Positions 15,821-24,891 of a stretch of 56,154 nucleotides of DNA are shown here, in pieces. Source of the DNA: Candidatus Elulimicrobium sp. GTDB taxonomy: Bacteria > Omnitrophota > Gorgyraeia > Zapsychrales > Fredricksoniimonadaceae. The notes under the pieces are model-generated. The model saw only the letters and a program-made list of their open reading frames with translations. It made no database searches and had not been told where the DNA came from. The position numbers and the translations under genes were made by a program. The stretch lies in the NCBI GenBank assembly GCA_020720365.1, contig DYOU01000002.1, forward strand, positions 26,903-83,056, given 5' to 3'. The number at the start of each line of letters is the position of its first letter. Positions within the stretch are counted from its first letter, which is position 1.

Positions 15821-17534
15821 AAACCGACAGGTCATTGTATTTTTTCTCGCTGGCCGTTGTTCTTAAACGGTCGAGGATGGGGCGGGATGTCTTGCTGGCG
15901 GATTTAATTAAGCTTGGCAGGATAAAAAATACCGGATGGCTGTTTTCCTGAAGGATGGCTATGTATTGGGTTTCTGTATCAAGAGTGACCACAGGGCGAT
16001 GCAGGTAGTAGCGGAAGAACTGGTCATGCCCTTTGAGCGCGTAGATGGGAATATGGGCGGGTAATGTTTCTTCAGCTGAATACAGATCTTCTCGCAGTGT
16101 CCATGAAGTTTCCTTGATCATGGGGGCTTGCCTGGTTCCCCAGGAATGAAGAGAACCACCGCAGATGAGCAGGGTTAGCCCTAGCGCAAAGATTCTTTCC
16201 AATGAACTACGTTGGTAGATAAAAACAAGGCCTTCAGCCATCAGTAGAAAAATAAAGGGTAGAAGCCCGATCCAGAAACGTTCATAGAGAACGACTGGCC
16301 GGGCAAGCCACATTCCGATCGGAAGCAGTAGAAGGATCATAAGCAGGATTGTAGCTTGGGGGCTTCTTCTCCAGAAGCGGGTAAGGCCAAGGATCAGGAG
16401 GAGAAAGGCCGCTCCGTTCAAATAATTCCAGGGAGTCGAGAGAAGGGCGTTCCAGAGATTTATTGGAAAGTGTGTTAGAAGCCCTTGAGGTTGATGCGCG
16501 TTAACTTCTACAAAAGTTCTCAGGATAAAGGGTGAGACTACCAGTGTGAAGGCAATAGCGGTTATTCCGATGCTTTGCCAGCATTTATGGATTCCGGCAG
16601 GCAGAGGTTTGTGAGTGAACTGAGCCAGGATTGAAAGGCCGCAAAGATGAAGAGTTATAGCGGCAAAGAAAGCTATGCTCAGGCTGTGGAAGAAATAACC
16701 TGTTACGACGAGGATAGGAAAGAATATCTTGTGAGTTGTTTTAGGCGCTTTCAGCATGGATAGGGTGAGCAGGATGAGCAGGGTCGTTGTCAGGATGTAT
16801 CCTGAGTATCCCCTGGCCGTTGAGCTCCAGGCGATATGCGCGGGAGAAATAGCGAGAAATCCGGCGGTGATGAGCATGATTTTAGCTGAAAACAGACGTC
16901 TTCCAATGAACCAAGTGGTAAAAATGCCAACTAGCCCAAGGATCAATGAAGGTAAGCGGACAGCCCATTCAGTAAGGCCGAAGAAGGCTGAAGAGGCGAT
17001 CGCCAAAGGTGTGTAACCAATATGCTGGCTGGTCATGAATCGTCCTTCGTCACCGAAGAAAGAGCGCGGTCCGATTGAATAAACGGTGCTGAATAATTCA
17101 TCATAGCACAGACCTCGGGGCATGAGGGTAAGCCGCAGGAGTAATGCGGCGGCCAGCAGGCTTAAAATGAAGATGATCTCTAAAGTGGATGGCAGAGGAA
17201 TTTTGATCCAATGTTCGGTTGGCCGTTTGTTTTGCAGAATGAAGATCCCCGTTAAGGTAAAGGTAAAACACAATAAAGCGGTGCCTGTTAGAAGAAGGGC
17301 ACTTTTATGGATGGTTGTTTGCAAGAGGGTGATCGTTGCTTCGCTGACAATGCCGTCGGATGAAAAAATGGCAGATAATGGGGTTATTAAGGTGGCGACA
17401 ATAAGTTCCGTCGGAATAAAATATGTGAATAATGCTGCGATGGAGAGAAGGATCCCGCAGGAACCGCTCAGGATCAGAAGAATTCTCGATAAAAGAGGGG
17501 TTGTAGATAGTTGAAGAAAATGAAGAATAGCCAT
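15780..17534 (-). CDS. GT39/ArnT-like membrane glycosyltransferase
   Basis: A 584-residue GT-C enzyme with roughly 11-12 membrane helices. The early loop R-G-L-C-Y-D-E-L-F carries the acidic pair typical of GT39/ArnT (PMT) proteins, followed by SQHIGYTPLAIASSAFFG and the EWAVRLPSLILG segment. These enzymes use polyprenyl-phosphate sugars and act on the periplasmic side. This is the only minus-strand gene within the glycan locus. A strong promoter (17542-17569) positions the transcription start on, or one base from, the A of the ATG, and I see no ribosome site, so the mRNA is probably leaderless. The acceptor is unknown. Confidence 0.85.
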   Translation of the reverse strand: MAILHFLQLSTTPLLSRILLILSGSCGILLSIAALFTYFIPTELIVATLITPLSAIFSSDGIVSEATITLLQTTIHKSALLLTGTALLCFTFTLTGIFILQNKRPTEHWIKIPLPSTLEIIFILSLLAAALLLRLTLMPRGLCYDELFSTVYSIGPRSFFGDEGRFMTSQHIGYTPLAIASSAFFGLTEWAVRLPSLILGLVGIFTTWFIGRRLFSAKIMLITAGFLAISPAHIAWSSTARGYSGYILTTTLLILLTLSMLKAPKTTHKIFFPILVVTGYFFHSLSIAFFAAITLHLCGLSILAQFTHKPLPAGIHKCWQSIGITAIAFTLVVSPFILRTFVEVNAHQPQGLLTHFPINLWNALLSTPWNYLNGAAFLLLILGLTRFWRRSPQATILLMILLLLPIGMWLARPVVLYERFWIGLLPFIFLLMAEGLVFIYQRSSLERIFALGLTLLICGGSLHSWGTRQAPMIKETSWTLREDLYSAEETLPAHIPIYALKGHDQFFRYYLHRPVVTLDTETQYIAILQENSHPVFFILPSLIKSASKTSRPILDRLRTTASEKKYNDLSVFTPLTPNKLQNKQ

Positions 17535-17541
17535 TAAACCT

Positions 17542-17569
17542 ATTATATAATTAAACGTCGGTGTGACAA
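17542..17569 (-). promoter_or_regulatory. Near-consensus sigma70-type promoter for the GT39 gene
   Basis: Reading the minus strand: TTGTCA (17569-17564), a 16-base spacer, then a perfect TATAAT (17547-17542). Seven bases follow and then the ATG at 17534, so initiation at the usual distance falls at the start codon itself. Confidence 0.75.
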
Positions 17570-17601
17570 CTGTTAATACGGGTTAATAGGAGTGTTGGTC
17601 T

Positions 17602-19479
17602 GTGTGTGGAATAGCCGGTTATATTTTAAAGAGGGCCATTGATCGGCCGCTTGCCGTTAGCCGGGCATTGTTGTCCGAAATTCGTCGACGCGGGCCTGAT
17701 GATGAGGGTGTTTGCCTGATCGATCGAGCTGAGAAACGGGTGTATTCTTTTGCCACAGATCGTTCTCATGTCGCAGTGACGGCAGAGTTGCCATCCTGGG
17801 AGTGTGATCCTGTTGGGCATGATTGTGCATTGTTTCATACGCGTTATTCCATTATTGATACATCGGCAGGAGGTCATCAGCCTTTTCAGAGCCAGGATGG
17901 TTCCTGTATAGCTGTGTTCAATGGAGAGATCTATAATTATCTGGAATTGAAAGAGGAGTTGTCCGAGAAAGGTGTTCATTTCAGAACAGCCTCAGATACT
18001 GAAGTTCTGCTTGAGGGATATGCTTATTGGAAAGAAGACCTTTGGGCAAAGTTAAATGGTTTTTGGGCAGTGGCTCTGTATGATCGGAGGGATGGATCGA
18101 TTGTCCTTTCCCGGGACAGGCTGGGAGTTGCGCCTTTTTATGTGCGTGAGACGTCGGAGGGTATTTTCTTTTCCAGCCTTATTGAACCATTAAAGGCTGT
18201 GGCTGGCCGCCCTCGGATCAACCTCCCTGTGGTCAGTCTTTTTATTGAGCAGGGAGTAAAAGATACCGACGGCCGAACATTCTATGAAGGCATCTATTCT
18301 CTTCTTCCGGCGGTAGCTTTTCATTTATTGCCGGGGATGGGGCAGATTAAACAGGCACGTGTAAAAGAGTATTGGCGGCTGCCGGATACCCATGAGGTTC
18401 TTACGGATATTTCTTTTACTGAAGCGGTAGAAACTTTCCGGGACCTCTTTTTTGATGCCGTTCGGTTACGTTTGCGTTCTCATGTTAACCTTGGTTTTGA
18501 GTTGAGCGGAGGGCTGGATAGTTCTTCGGTGGTAGCGGCAGCGGCAGAACTGTCAGGGAAGAAGTTGACGGCCTATACGTTGAAGGTTCGGGGGTGTGAT
18601 GAAGAGCCATTTGCGCGGGCTATGTTGAAAAGGTACAGCTTGGATTATAGGGTCGTTGCGGATCTCGAAGCGAATCTGTCAGGGGGAGCAGAGGCGTTCG
18701 CCTCTGTGATGGAAGAGCCTTACGATAATCCGGCGAATTTTTTGCACCATGAACTTTTAAAAAGGATGAAGTGTGAAGGCATCTCTGTTATTTTAACAGG
18801 AGCCGGAGGGGATGAGGTGCTGGCTGGGTATGAGGCCTCTTTCTGGCCTTCAGCATATAGGGAATGGCGGGGGCGCAGAGGAGAGCTTTTATCTGCAGAA
18901 TGGTATGAGTTCCGGCGGAGGTTCTTGACTGTTAGCGAGACTCAAAAAACCATGAGCAGTTATTGTAAAGCCCTTCAGCGGATGGTGATGCCTTGGAAGA
19001 AACCGAAGCCGGTGGGACGGACAGGTATTTTAAAAAGGTCTTACGCTCAAGAGCGGCGGTATCATATCACCACAGCCTTGTTACCGTATTACTTGCGCAG
19101 TACGGATCATTATACGATGAATATTCCCCTTGAACATCGTTTCCCTTTTCTGGATTACCGGCTGGTGGAGTTTGGGGTCCGCCTTCCGCCGGAATATCTT
19201 TTTAAGGATGGGTTTACAAAGTTTATTCTGCGTAAGGCTATGGAGCCCTACCTTCCAAGGGAGATCTTGTGGCGCAAGAAGAAATTCGGGTTTCCTTTTG
19301 CGCACAAGGAATATTTTTTAGGCCGGGGAAGTGATTGGGATGTGCATTTGAAACGTGCGCAGGGCTTGGGCCTTTTTGATGCGCAGTGTTCGTATGATGT
19401 TTTGGCTGTGGAAGATCAGCATTTATTATGGCGGCTCTTATCGACAGGGGTATGGTTGAAGTCAGTGGAGGGCGCATGA
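17602..19479 (+). CDS. asnB: Glutamine-dependent asparagine synthase-type amidotransferase
   Basis: A 625-residue class II amidotransferase fused to an asparagine-synthetase domain. The start is GTG, fixed by the essential nucleophile Cys2 (M-C-G-I-A-G-Y) and by AGGAG about 10 bases upstream. Glutaminase motifs: RGPDDEG (30-36), HTRYSIID, NGEIYNY (107-113), TASDTE. The synthetase P-loop is ELSGGLDSSS with S302-S307, and EHRFPFLDYRLVEF lies near the C-terminus. Homologues in O-antigen and exosortase loci amidate sugar acids or other small acceptors rather than aspartate. Given the surroundings, a glycan-modifying role is at least as likely as asparagine synthesis. It overlaps the next gene by four bases (ATGA). 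Confidence 0.9.
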   Translation: MCGIAGYILKRAIDRPLAVSRALLSEIRRRGPDDEGVCLIDRAEKRVYSFATDRSHVAVTAELPSWECDPVGHDCALFHTRYSIIDTSAGGHQPFQSQDGSCIAVFNGEIYNYLELKEELSEKGVHFRTASDTEVLLEGYAYWKEDLWAKLNGFWAVALYDRRDGSIVLSRDRLGVAPFYVRETSEGIFFSSLIEPLKAVAGRPRINLPVVSLFIEQGVKDTDGRTFYEGIYSLLPAVAFHLLPGMGQIKQARVKEYWRLPDTHEVLTDISFTEAVETFRDLFFDAVRLRLRSHVNLGFELSGGLDSSSVVAAAAELSGKKLTAYTLKVRGCDEEPFARAMLKRYSLDYRVVADLEANLSGGAEAFASVMEEPYDNPANFLHHELLKRMKCEGISVILTGAGGDEVLAGYEASFWPSAYREWRGRRGELLSAEWYEFRRRFLTVSETQKTMSSYCKALQRMVMPWKKPKPVGRTGILKRSYAQERRYHITTALLPYYLRSTDHYTMNIPLEHRFPFLDYRLVEFGVRLPPEYLFKDGFTKFILRKAMEPYLPREILWRKKKFGFPFAHKEYFLGRGSDWDVHLKRAQGLGLFDAQCSYDVLAVEDQHLLWRLLSTGVWLKSVEGA

Positions 19480-20702
19480 GGATTGCTTATATTGTGGATA
19501 GTTTTCCTGTTGTATCGGAAACGTTTATCCTGCGCCAGATCCAGGGACTGCGGCGAGAAGGGCATGAGGTCCTGATCTTTGCAGGTGCTTCTTCGCATCG
19601 AATACCTCAGGAACATTCAGGGATTGATCCGTTGTTGTTAGCGCGTGTGCGGCTTTACAATGTGAAACCGCAACAAAGTTGGCGTCGGGTATTAAAGGCG
19701 ATGGCTATTTTTCCCTATTTTATTGTACGCGCTCCGCAGTCCTGGTTTCGTTCATTGGATATCTTTAAGTATGGCGCTGAAGCCAGTTCACTTAATTTTT
19801 ATTTTCAGGCGTTCACGTTCAGTGAAGCCGCTGGATATGACGCTGTTGTTGCGCATTTTGGCCCGAATGGGATTGTGGGAGCGCGAATGAAAGCCTTGAA
19901 GGTTTTTCGTGGGCGGTTATTTTGTTTCTTTCATGCGTATGATCTGACGTCTTATGTGCGGCGCATGGGTGGTAATGTTTATGAAGAGCTCTTCCGGTAC
20001 GCAGAAAAAGTTTTTGCGGTCAGTGAGCGAGGGCGGCGGATGTTGATAGCCTTGTCTTGTCCGACAGAAAAATTGGCAGTCTTTCACATGGGGGTCGATC
20101 CGGAAGCGATGGTTTTCAGGCCGAGGGATATTGATCCGGGGAAGCGGGTAAAGCTTGTTTCTGTTGCCAGGCTTGTAGAAAAGAAGGGGATTGTTTTTGG
20201 CCTTGAAGCTGTCAAGACGCTCATTGAGCGGGGGTATGATATTCAGTATGAGGTGATCGGGGATGGCCCTTTGCGTACAGAGTTGGAGTTAAGGGCAGAG
20301 CGTTTGGGTTTAAAAGCCCGGGTAAATTTTACCGGAATGAAGGATCCAAATTTTGTTCGTCATGCGTTGAACGTATCTGATATATTTCTTTTACCAAGCG
20401 TTACGGCGGATACAGGAGATGAGGAAGGCATACCCGTGGTCTTGATGGAAGCTTTGGCAGAGGGCATAGCTGTTGTGGCATGTAATAGCGGAGCGGTTGG
20501 AGAGATCGTTATTGACGGAGAGACAGGGGTCCTGATCTCTTCGGCTGATGCGGGGCTGATTGCCGATGGTGTTTGCCGGATACTGAAAGATCCTTCGGCG
20601 GTCAAAATAATGAGCAGGGCTGGCCGGCGGTTGGTAGAAAGACAGTATAATACTCATGTGTTGGATCAGGCGTTGGTGGTTGAATTAAAAGGAAAGCAAT
20701 AA
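19476..20702 (+). CDS. Glycosyltransferase family 4, WcaL/AmsK-like
   Basis: A 408-residue GT-B enzyme beginning MRIAYIVDSFPVVSETFIL, a typical start for WcaL/colanic-acid-type GT4 proteins. The C-terminal half has SVARLVEKKGI and the motif GDEEGIPVVLMEALAEG with the E-x7-E pair. ATG 19476 forms an ATGA overlap with the amidotransferase stop and was preferred to 19428. It is coupled to the downstream methyltransferase by a one-base overlap. Substrates unknown. Confidence 0.9.
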   Translation: MRIAYIVDSFPVVSETFILRQIQGLRREGHEVLIFAGASSHRIPQEHSGIDPLLLARVRLYNVKPQQSWRRVLKAMAIFPYFIVRAPQSWFRSLDIFKYGAEASSLNFYFQAFTFSEAAGYDAVVAHFGPNGIVGARMKALKVFRGRLFCFFHAYDLTSYVRRMGGNVYEELFRYAEKVFAVSERGRRMLIALSCPTEKLAVFHMGVDPEAMVFRPRDIDPGKRVKLVSVARLVEKKGIVFGLEAVKTLIERGYDIQYEVIGDGPLRTELELRAERLGLKARVNFTGMKDPNFVRHALNVSDIFLLPSVTADTGDEEGIPVVLMEALAEGIAVVACNSGAVGEIVIDGETGVLISSADAGLIADGVCRILKDPSAVKIMSRAGRRLVERQYNTHVLDQALVVELKGKQ

Positions 20703-21418
20703 TGCTGTTGCAATGGTTAAGGACTTTATGGGGCCATCGATTCCTGTGTCCGGTTTGTGGATACAGCGGTGTTTTTCATATGGTTTCTCCTTCCACTGGC
20801 CGGCGAGAACACGCGCGCTGTCCGGCATGTGGCGCGCTGGAACGTCAGCGCCTTCAGTATTTAGTGATGGAGGAAGTCCTGAAGGATATGGATACTCGTC
20901 AAATGTCCATGTTGCATGCTGTTCCTGAAAAGATATTTATTGATAAGCTTCGCGCCACCTTTGGACACTATGTTACAACCGGTGTCAGCGGAAAGAGTAT
21001 GGATTTTCGCTTTGATCTCACATCGATCCCTTTTACAGAAGCTACATTTGATGTATTTTTCGCTTCACATGTACTGGAAAATGTAGCGAATGATCTTTTA
21101 GCGATGAGGGAAGTTCAACGGGTACTGAAGCCGGGCGGATTCGCTTTTTTGCCAGTGCCTGTGATTGGGGTAAAGACGATTGAATATCTTGAACCTAATG
21201 CGCAAGAAGAAGGCAATGTCCGTTGCCCGGGAGAAGATTATTTTGAGCGGTTGCGTTCGGTGTTCAGTAAAGTGAAGATTTATACGAGTGACCATTTTTT
21301 ACAGAAGTACCAGTTGTATTGTTATGAGGACCGGACACATTGGCCAGAAACAATGCCGTTACGACCAAAAGTGACGGGCTTGAAGCACATGGATTATGTA
21401 CCGGTTTGTTTTAAATAA
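20702..21418 (+). CDS. Zinc-ribbon-bearing SAM-dependent methyltransferase
   Basis: A 238-residue class I methyltransferase of the Methyltransf_11 type. The N-terminus carries a four-cysteine zinc-ribbon-like module: Cys16/Cys19 (CPVCG) and Cys40/Cys43 (CPACG). The fold follows: a LHAVPEK segment in place of the usual glycine-rich SAM loop, DLTSIPFTEATFDVFFASHV, and LKPGGFAFLPVPV. Both features are common in methyltransferases of glycan clusters. It probably methylates a sugar or lipid-linked glycan, and could provide the chain-end mark read by the Wzt-type domain, which is inference. It starts on TAATG with the upstream gene. Confidence 0.82.
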   Translation: MLLQWLRTLWGHRFLCPVCGYSGVFHMVSPSTGRREHARCPACGALERQRLQYLVMEEVLKDMDTRQMSMLHAVPEKIFIDKLRATFGHYVTTGVSGKSMDFRFDLTSIPFTEATFDVFFASHVLENVANDLLAMREVQRVLKPGGFAFLPVPVIGVKTIEYLEPNAQEEGNVRCPGEDYFERLRSVFSKVKIYTSDHFLQKYQLYCYEDRTHWPETMPLRPKVTGLKHMDYVPVCFK

Positions 21419-21464
21419 AGTTATTTTAATAAACAGAGGATCGTAGGGGAAAGGGAGTGAGTGT

Positions 21465-22970
21465 ATGAAGAAGAATCAGGCCGGTTTATTGTATTTGTGG
21501 CTTGGCGGGATGGCTTTGCTTGGAGGGGTTTTGCTGTATCTTATTTCAGCGCCATTTGGATTGGGGCTTATTCCGGATTCTATTGCTTATATTCAGGGAG
21601 CAAAACATTTAGCGCTGGGGCAGGGCTATCTGGGGTATGACAAAGCGGCACAGTTAATGCCTAATAATTGGTATCCGCCGGGCTTGTCCATATTCTTAGC
21701 GCTTGGCTGGTTTTTGGGGTTAAGTACTTTGGAATGGGCACGTATGCTCAATTCACTGCTGTTCGGAGTCAATATTTTTTTGGTGGGAGCTATCGTCTTT
21801 TATGTAACACGGGCTCAGTATGCGTCGTTAGTATCATCAGGGGTATTTTTAACATCTGTGTATATGCTGCAGGAGCATAGCCGGCTGATATCCGAGCCTT
21901 TGTTTATTATGTTTCTTTTGGGGTGGGTATTGGCTATGTTTGTTTTTATGCGCACAGAGGATCGTCGATTTCTTTATATAGCGGCTCTTTGTGCGGGTAT
22001 TTCCGGAGTTGTGCGTTATGCGGGTATCCCTGTGATCGTGGCGTGTACGGGGTGGTTATGGATATGGGGACGTCAGAAGAAATGGCAGTTGGACGGTGTA
22101 TTTTTCTTTTTGACCGCTGGGATATTACCGGCGTTTCTTTTTATTCGCAACAGCCTTTTGACAGGGCATATATCGGGGCGGTCGTTCAGTTTTCTTGGAC
22201 TGGACCAGGGAGGCGTTCTGGTTGCGGTTAATTCGTTCTCGGAATGGTTGTTGCCGTCGAGAGTTCCTGCCGTTTTGCGTTGGCTGGTGCTGGGAGTGTG
22301 TTGTATGGCCTTAGGCCGATGGGTGGTATCCCGGTGGATCCGGTTAACGCAAGATGTTCGACAGGTGCTTTCGTTCATGCTGTTTTTTGTTTGTGTTTAT
22401 TTGGCAGGCAGCGTTGGATTCAAGATGTTTACCCGAGGCGATTTTGTGTTGAGCTCCAGATTGCTTGCGCCTGTTTTTACGTTGATGATCATTGGTGTGG
22501 GTATTATGACATCGATGTTGTTAAAACCATTGACGCTGATGAAGAAGCTCGCAGTTGGGATCCTGATCGTTTTTATCTGTTTAACAACAGCCCGTTCTGT
22601 TCAGCTGGCGAGGATCCTTTACAAGCAGGGGATTGATTATTCATCCCAGGCATTGACGGCATCCAAGCTGGCGGAAACGTTGAGGTCTCTGGATGACCGT
22701 GTGCCTTTATATTCTAATAAGCCTGAAGCGCTCTATCATTTGGCGGGGCGTCCGGCTGTGAGGATTCCCTGGGCAGGAGAAGATCCGTCTTATTTTCCGG
22801 CGATAGGTATGGCGGTTGTTGATTTCAAGGAAAAGCATGGGATAGCGGTTATTTTTGATACGACGAGGTTTGTTCCCAGCCCGTCATGGAGGAGCCTGAA
22901 AGAGTCTTTAGGGCTTGAGATATTAATGACAGATACAGCCGGTGATATTTATGGAGTCAGGAAGAAGTGA
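21465..22970 (+). CDS. GT39-like multi-pass membrane glycosyltransferase
   Basis: A 501-residue protein with about 10-12 helices. The first periplasmic loop has GLGLIPDSIAYIQGAKHLAL, with an Asp at the position of the GT39 acidic motif, followed by NNWYPPGLSIFLALGW, a pattern seen in ArnT-like and uncharacterised GT-C proteins. ATG 21465 follows AAAGGGAGTG. A 46-base gap precedes it. It ends by overlapping the next gene at GTGA. It probably transfers a sugar from a polyprenyl-phosphate donor outside the membrane; the acceptor is unknown. Confidence 0.78.
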   Translation: MKKNQAGLLYLWLGGMALLGGVLLYLISAPFGLGLIPDSIAYIQGAKHLALGQGYLGYDKAAQLMPNNWYPPGLSIFLALGWFLGLSTLEWARMLNSLLFGVNIFLVGAIVFYVTRAQYASLVSSGVFLTSVYMLQEHSRLISEPLFIMFLLGWVLAMFVFMRTEDRRFLYIAALCAGISGVVRYAGIPVIVACTGWLWIWGRQKKWQLDGVFFFLTAGILPAFLFIRNSLLTGHISGRSFSFLGLDQGGVLVAVNSFSEWLLPSRVPAVLRWLVLGVCCMALGRWVVSRWIRLTQDVRQVLSFMLFFVCVYLAGSVGFKMFTRGDFVLSSRLLAPVFTLMIIGVGIMTSMLLKPLTLMKKLAVGILIVFICLTTARSVQLARILYKQGIDYSSQALTASKLAETLRSLDDRVPLYSNKPEALYHLAGRPAVRIPWAGEDPSYFPAIGMAVVDFKEKHGIAVIFDTTRFVPSPSWRSLKESLGLEILMTDTAGDIYGVRKK

Positions 22971-23896
22971 AGCCAAAGATCAGTGTGATCATCCCTACGT
23001 TTAATCGATCTAACCTTGTTCGTCGGGCTATAGACAGTGTCTTGGCTCAGACGTATCGGGATTTCGAATTGCTCGTTGTTGATGATCACTCTCCTGTTCC
23101 GGTGGCAGAAGCTTTGACGGGGATCAGTGACCCCCGATTACATTTGATCCGTCATGAAAAGAATTCAGGAGCACCAAAAGCGCGTAATACAGGGATCATT
23201 CAGTCATGCGGTGAGTATGTATCTTTGCTTGATGATGACGATGAATTCCTTCCGCAGTATTTAGAGCGTCTTATGGCCAAGTTGAGCCAGTGTCCTTTAC
23301 GGACAGGGGTTGTTCATGGGGGCATCCGTTTTCTTGGGGCGGGAGGAGAAGTGATCCAGGAGTCTCTTCCGAAACTGAAGGGTAATATCCGCAGTCATTT
23401 ATTACGCGGAGAAAAAGATTCTAATGTGATGGGCCTCGTTCGTCGTCAGTGTTTTACTGATGTTGGATTGTTTGATGAGCAACTGTCGAGTTGTCAGGAT
23501 TGGGATATGTGGTTAAGGATATCTGAACAGTATGATTTTGACATTTTGGAAGAGGTTGTTGCATTGTATCATTGTCATGGTGCGCAGTTGTCGAGTGATT
23601 TTCGTTCATTGATCAGGGGGAGAACTCGAATGATCGAAAAACACCGGGCTTTGTTCGCGCAGGATCCGCAGGCATTGATCATTCATTTAAAGCGTTTAGG
23701 AAAGCTGCACGCGCTTAATGGCACATGGAAGGATTCATGGCACTGGTTTTCGGAAGTTGCGGCTATAGACCGGGTGGAAGTGTTCAAGGTCATTGCGTGG
23801 TTGTTATGGGATTACCCCTATGCAAAGTGGGTTTCTCCGGTCAAGGGGTTCCGTACATATCATGATATGCCTTTGGCCTTCCAGGAGAAACGATGA
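22967..23896 (+). CDS. Glycosyltransferase family 2 (GT-A)
   Basis: A 309-residue inverting GT-A enzyme. The nucleotide-binding strand is SVIIPTFNRSNLVRRAIDSV, with VVDDHSP, the DxD region LLDDDDEF (about 85-92) and the acceptor-side motif QDWDMWLR. The start is GTG 22967 overlapping the previous TGA. It has no membrane segment, so it acts at the cytoplasmic face. It overlaps the next gene by four bases. Confidence 0.9.
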   Translation: MKPKISVIIPTFNRSNLVRRAIDSVLAQTYRDFELLVVDDHSPVPVAEALTGISDPRLHLIRHEKNSGAPKARNTGIIQSCGEYVSLLDDDDEFLPQYLERLMAKLSQCPLRTGVVHGGIRFLGAGGEVIQESLPKLKGNIRSHLLRGEKDSNVMGLVRRQCFTDVGLFDEQLSSCQDWDMWLRISEQYDFDILEEVVALYHCHGAQLSSDFRSLIRGRTRMIEKHRALFAQDPQALIIHLKRLGKLHALNGTWKDSWHWFSEVAAIDRVEVFKVIAWLLWDYPYAKWVSPVKGFRTYHDMPLAFQEKR

Positions 23897-24891
23897 AAGT
23901 TCTTTTTGTCAGCAACAGTAATCCGTATTTTCATAATACTAATCATTATCGCCTGCGGGCGTTGAAAGCTTTAGGTCATGATATTGTTGTTTTTGATGTT
24001 CGGGCGAAATTTTTTCATCCCCGTTTGAGAGAATGGTTTTCTGGATTGGATAAGCTCGACAGGGATTGGATCAACCATCGATTAGTCGCGGCAGCCGGAA
24101 AAGAGCGTCCGGATGTGTGTCTGGTGGTGGGTGGGGTTCCGGTTCTCCAGCAGTCGATCCAGTCGATCCGCTCACTGGGGATCCTTTGCATCCTTTGGAC
24201 AACAGATGCCCCGCATCCTCAGTTTTTTGCGAATATCATTCGAACAGCGCCATTCTACGATAGGGTTTTCTGTGCAGGGTCAGAAGCGGTAGACCTATTG
24301 GCGGTGAGTGGATATTTTCAGACAAGATGGCTTCCTTTTGCGGCTGATCCGGGATTGCATGTGCCTGTCATCTTGACTTCCGAGGATCGTGTGCGGTATG
24401 AAAGGTTGGTGTCTTTTGTGGGGTCGTATTATCCAAACCGTCAGGAAATTCTGGAATCGCTGGTAGAGTTTCGTCCGGGGATATGGGGCCCGCATTGGGA
24501 TAAAGTTGATGCTCATTCGCTTCTTTTTCCATTTATCGAGGCTCGGCCGGTCGATTTTAGTGAATGGATCAAAATATATACGGCAGCCAGGATCGTTATT
24601 GTTATTCATTATCAGGATGGACAGGTGCCTTGTCATCAGGCTAGCCCCAAGTTGTTTGAAGCCATGGCCTGTGGAGCTTTTGTTATATGCGATAGCCAGA
24701 AGGATGCCAGGCAATTGTTCAGGGATGGAGAGCATGTTGTGTTCTTTGCCGGTGTTAATGATCTTAAAGAGAAAGTGCGTTATTATCTGGAGCATCCGCA
24801 GGAGCGTCAAAAGATCGCAGAAGCTGGACGTCAGGAAGTGACGGCCAAGCATGCGTATGAATGCCGGATCAAGGAGCTGCTGGGGCCATGA
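23893..24891 (+). CDS. CgeB-like glycosyltransferase (GT1/GT4-type fold)
   Basis: A 332-residue GT-B-type protein resembling the CgeB/spore-maturation group: N-terminal MKVLFVSNSNPYFHNTNHYR, a middle LWTTDAPHPQFF segment and a C-terminal SPKLFEAMACGAFVICD motif with a single conserved Glu. These proteins are annotated as glycosyltransferases although substrates are mostly unknown. ATG 23893 overlaps the GT2 stop, and the stop is shared with the ATGATG start of the next gene. Confidence 0.8.
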   Translation: MKVLFVSNSNPYFHNTNHYRLRALKALGHDIVVFDVRAKFFHPRLREWFSGLDKLDRDWINHRLVAAAGKERPDVCLVVGGVPVLQQSIQSIRSLGILCILWTTDAPHPQFFANIIRTAPFYDRVFCAGSEAVDLLAVSGYFQTRWLPFAADPGLHVPVILTSEDRVRYERLVSFVGSYYPNRQEILESLVEFRPGIWGPHWDKVDAHSLLFPFIEARPVDFSEWIKIYTAARIVIVIHYQDGQVPCHQASPKLFEAMACGAFVICDSQKDARQLFRDGEHVVFFAGVNDLKEKVRYYLEHPQERQKIAEAGRQEVTAKHAYECRIKELLGP

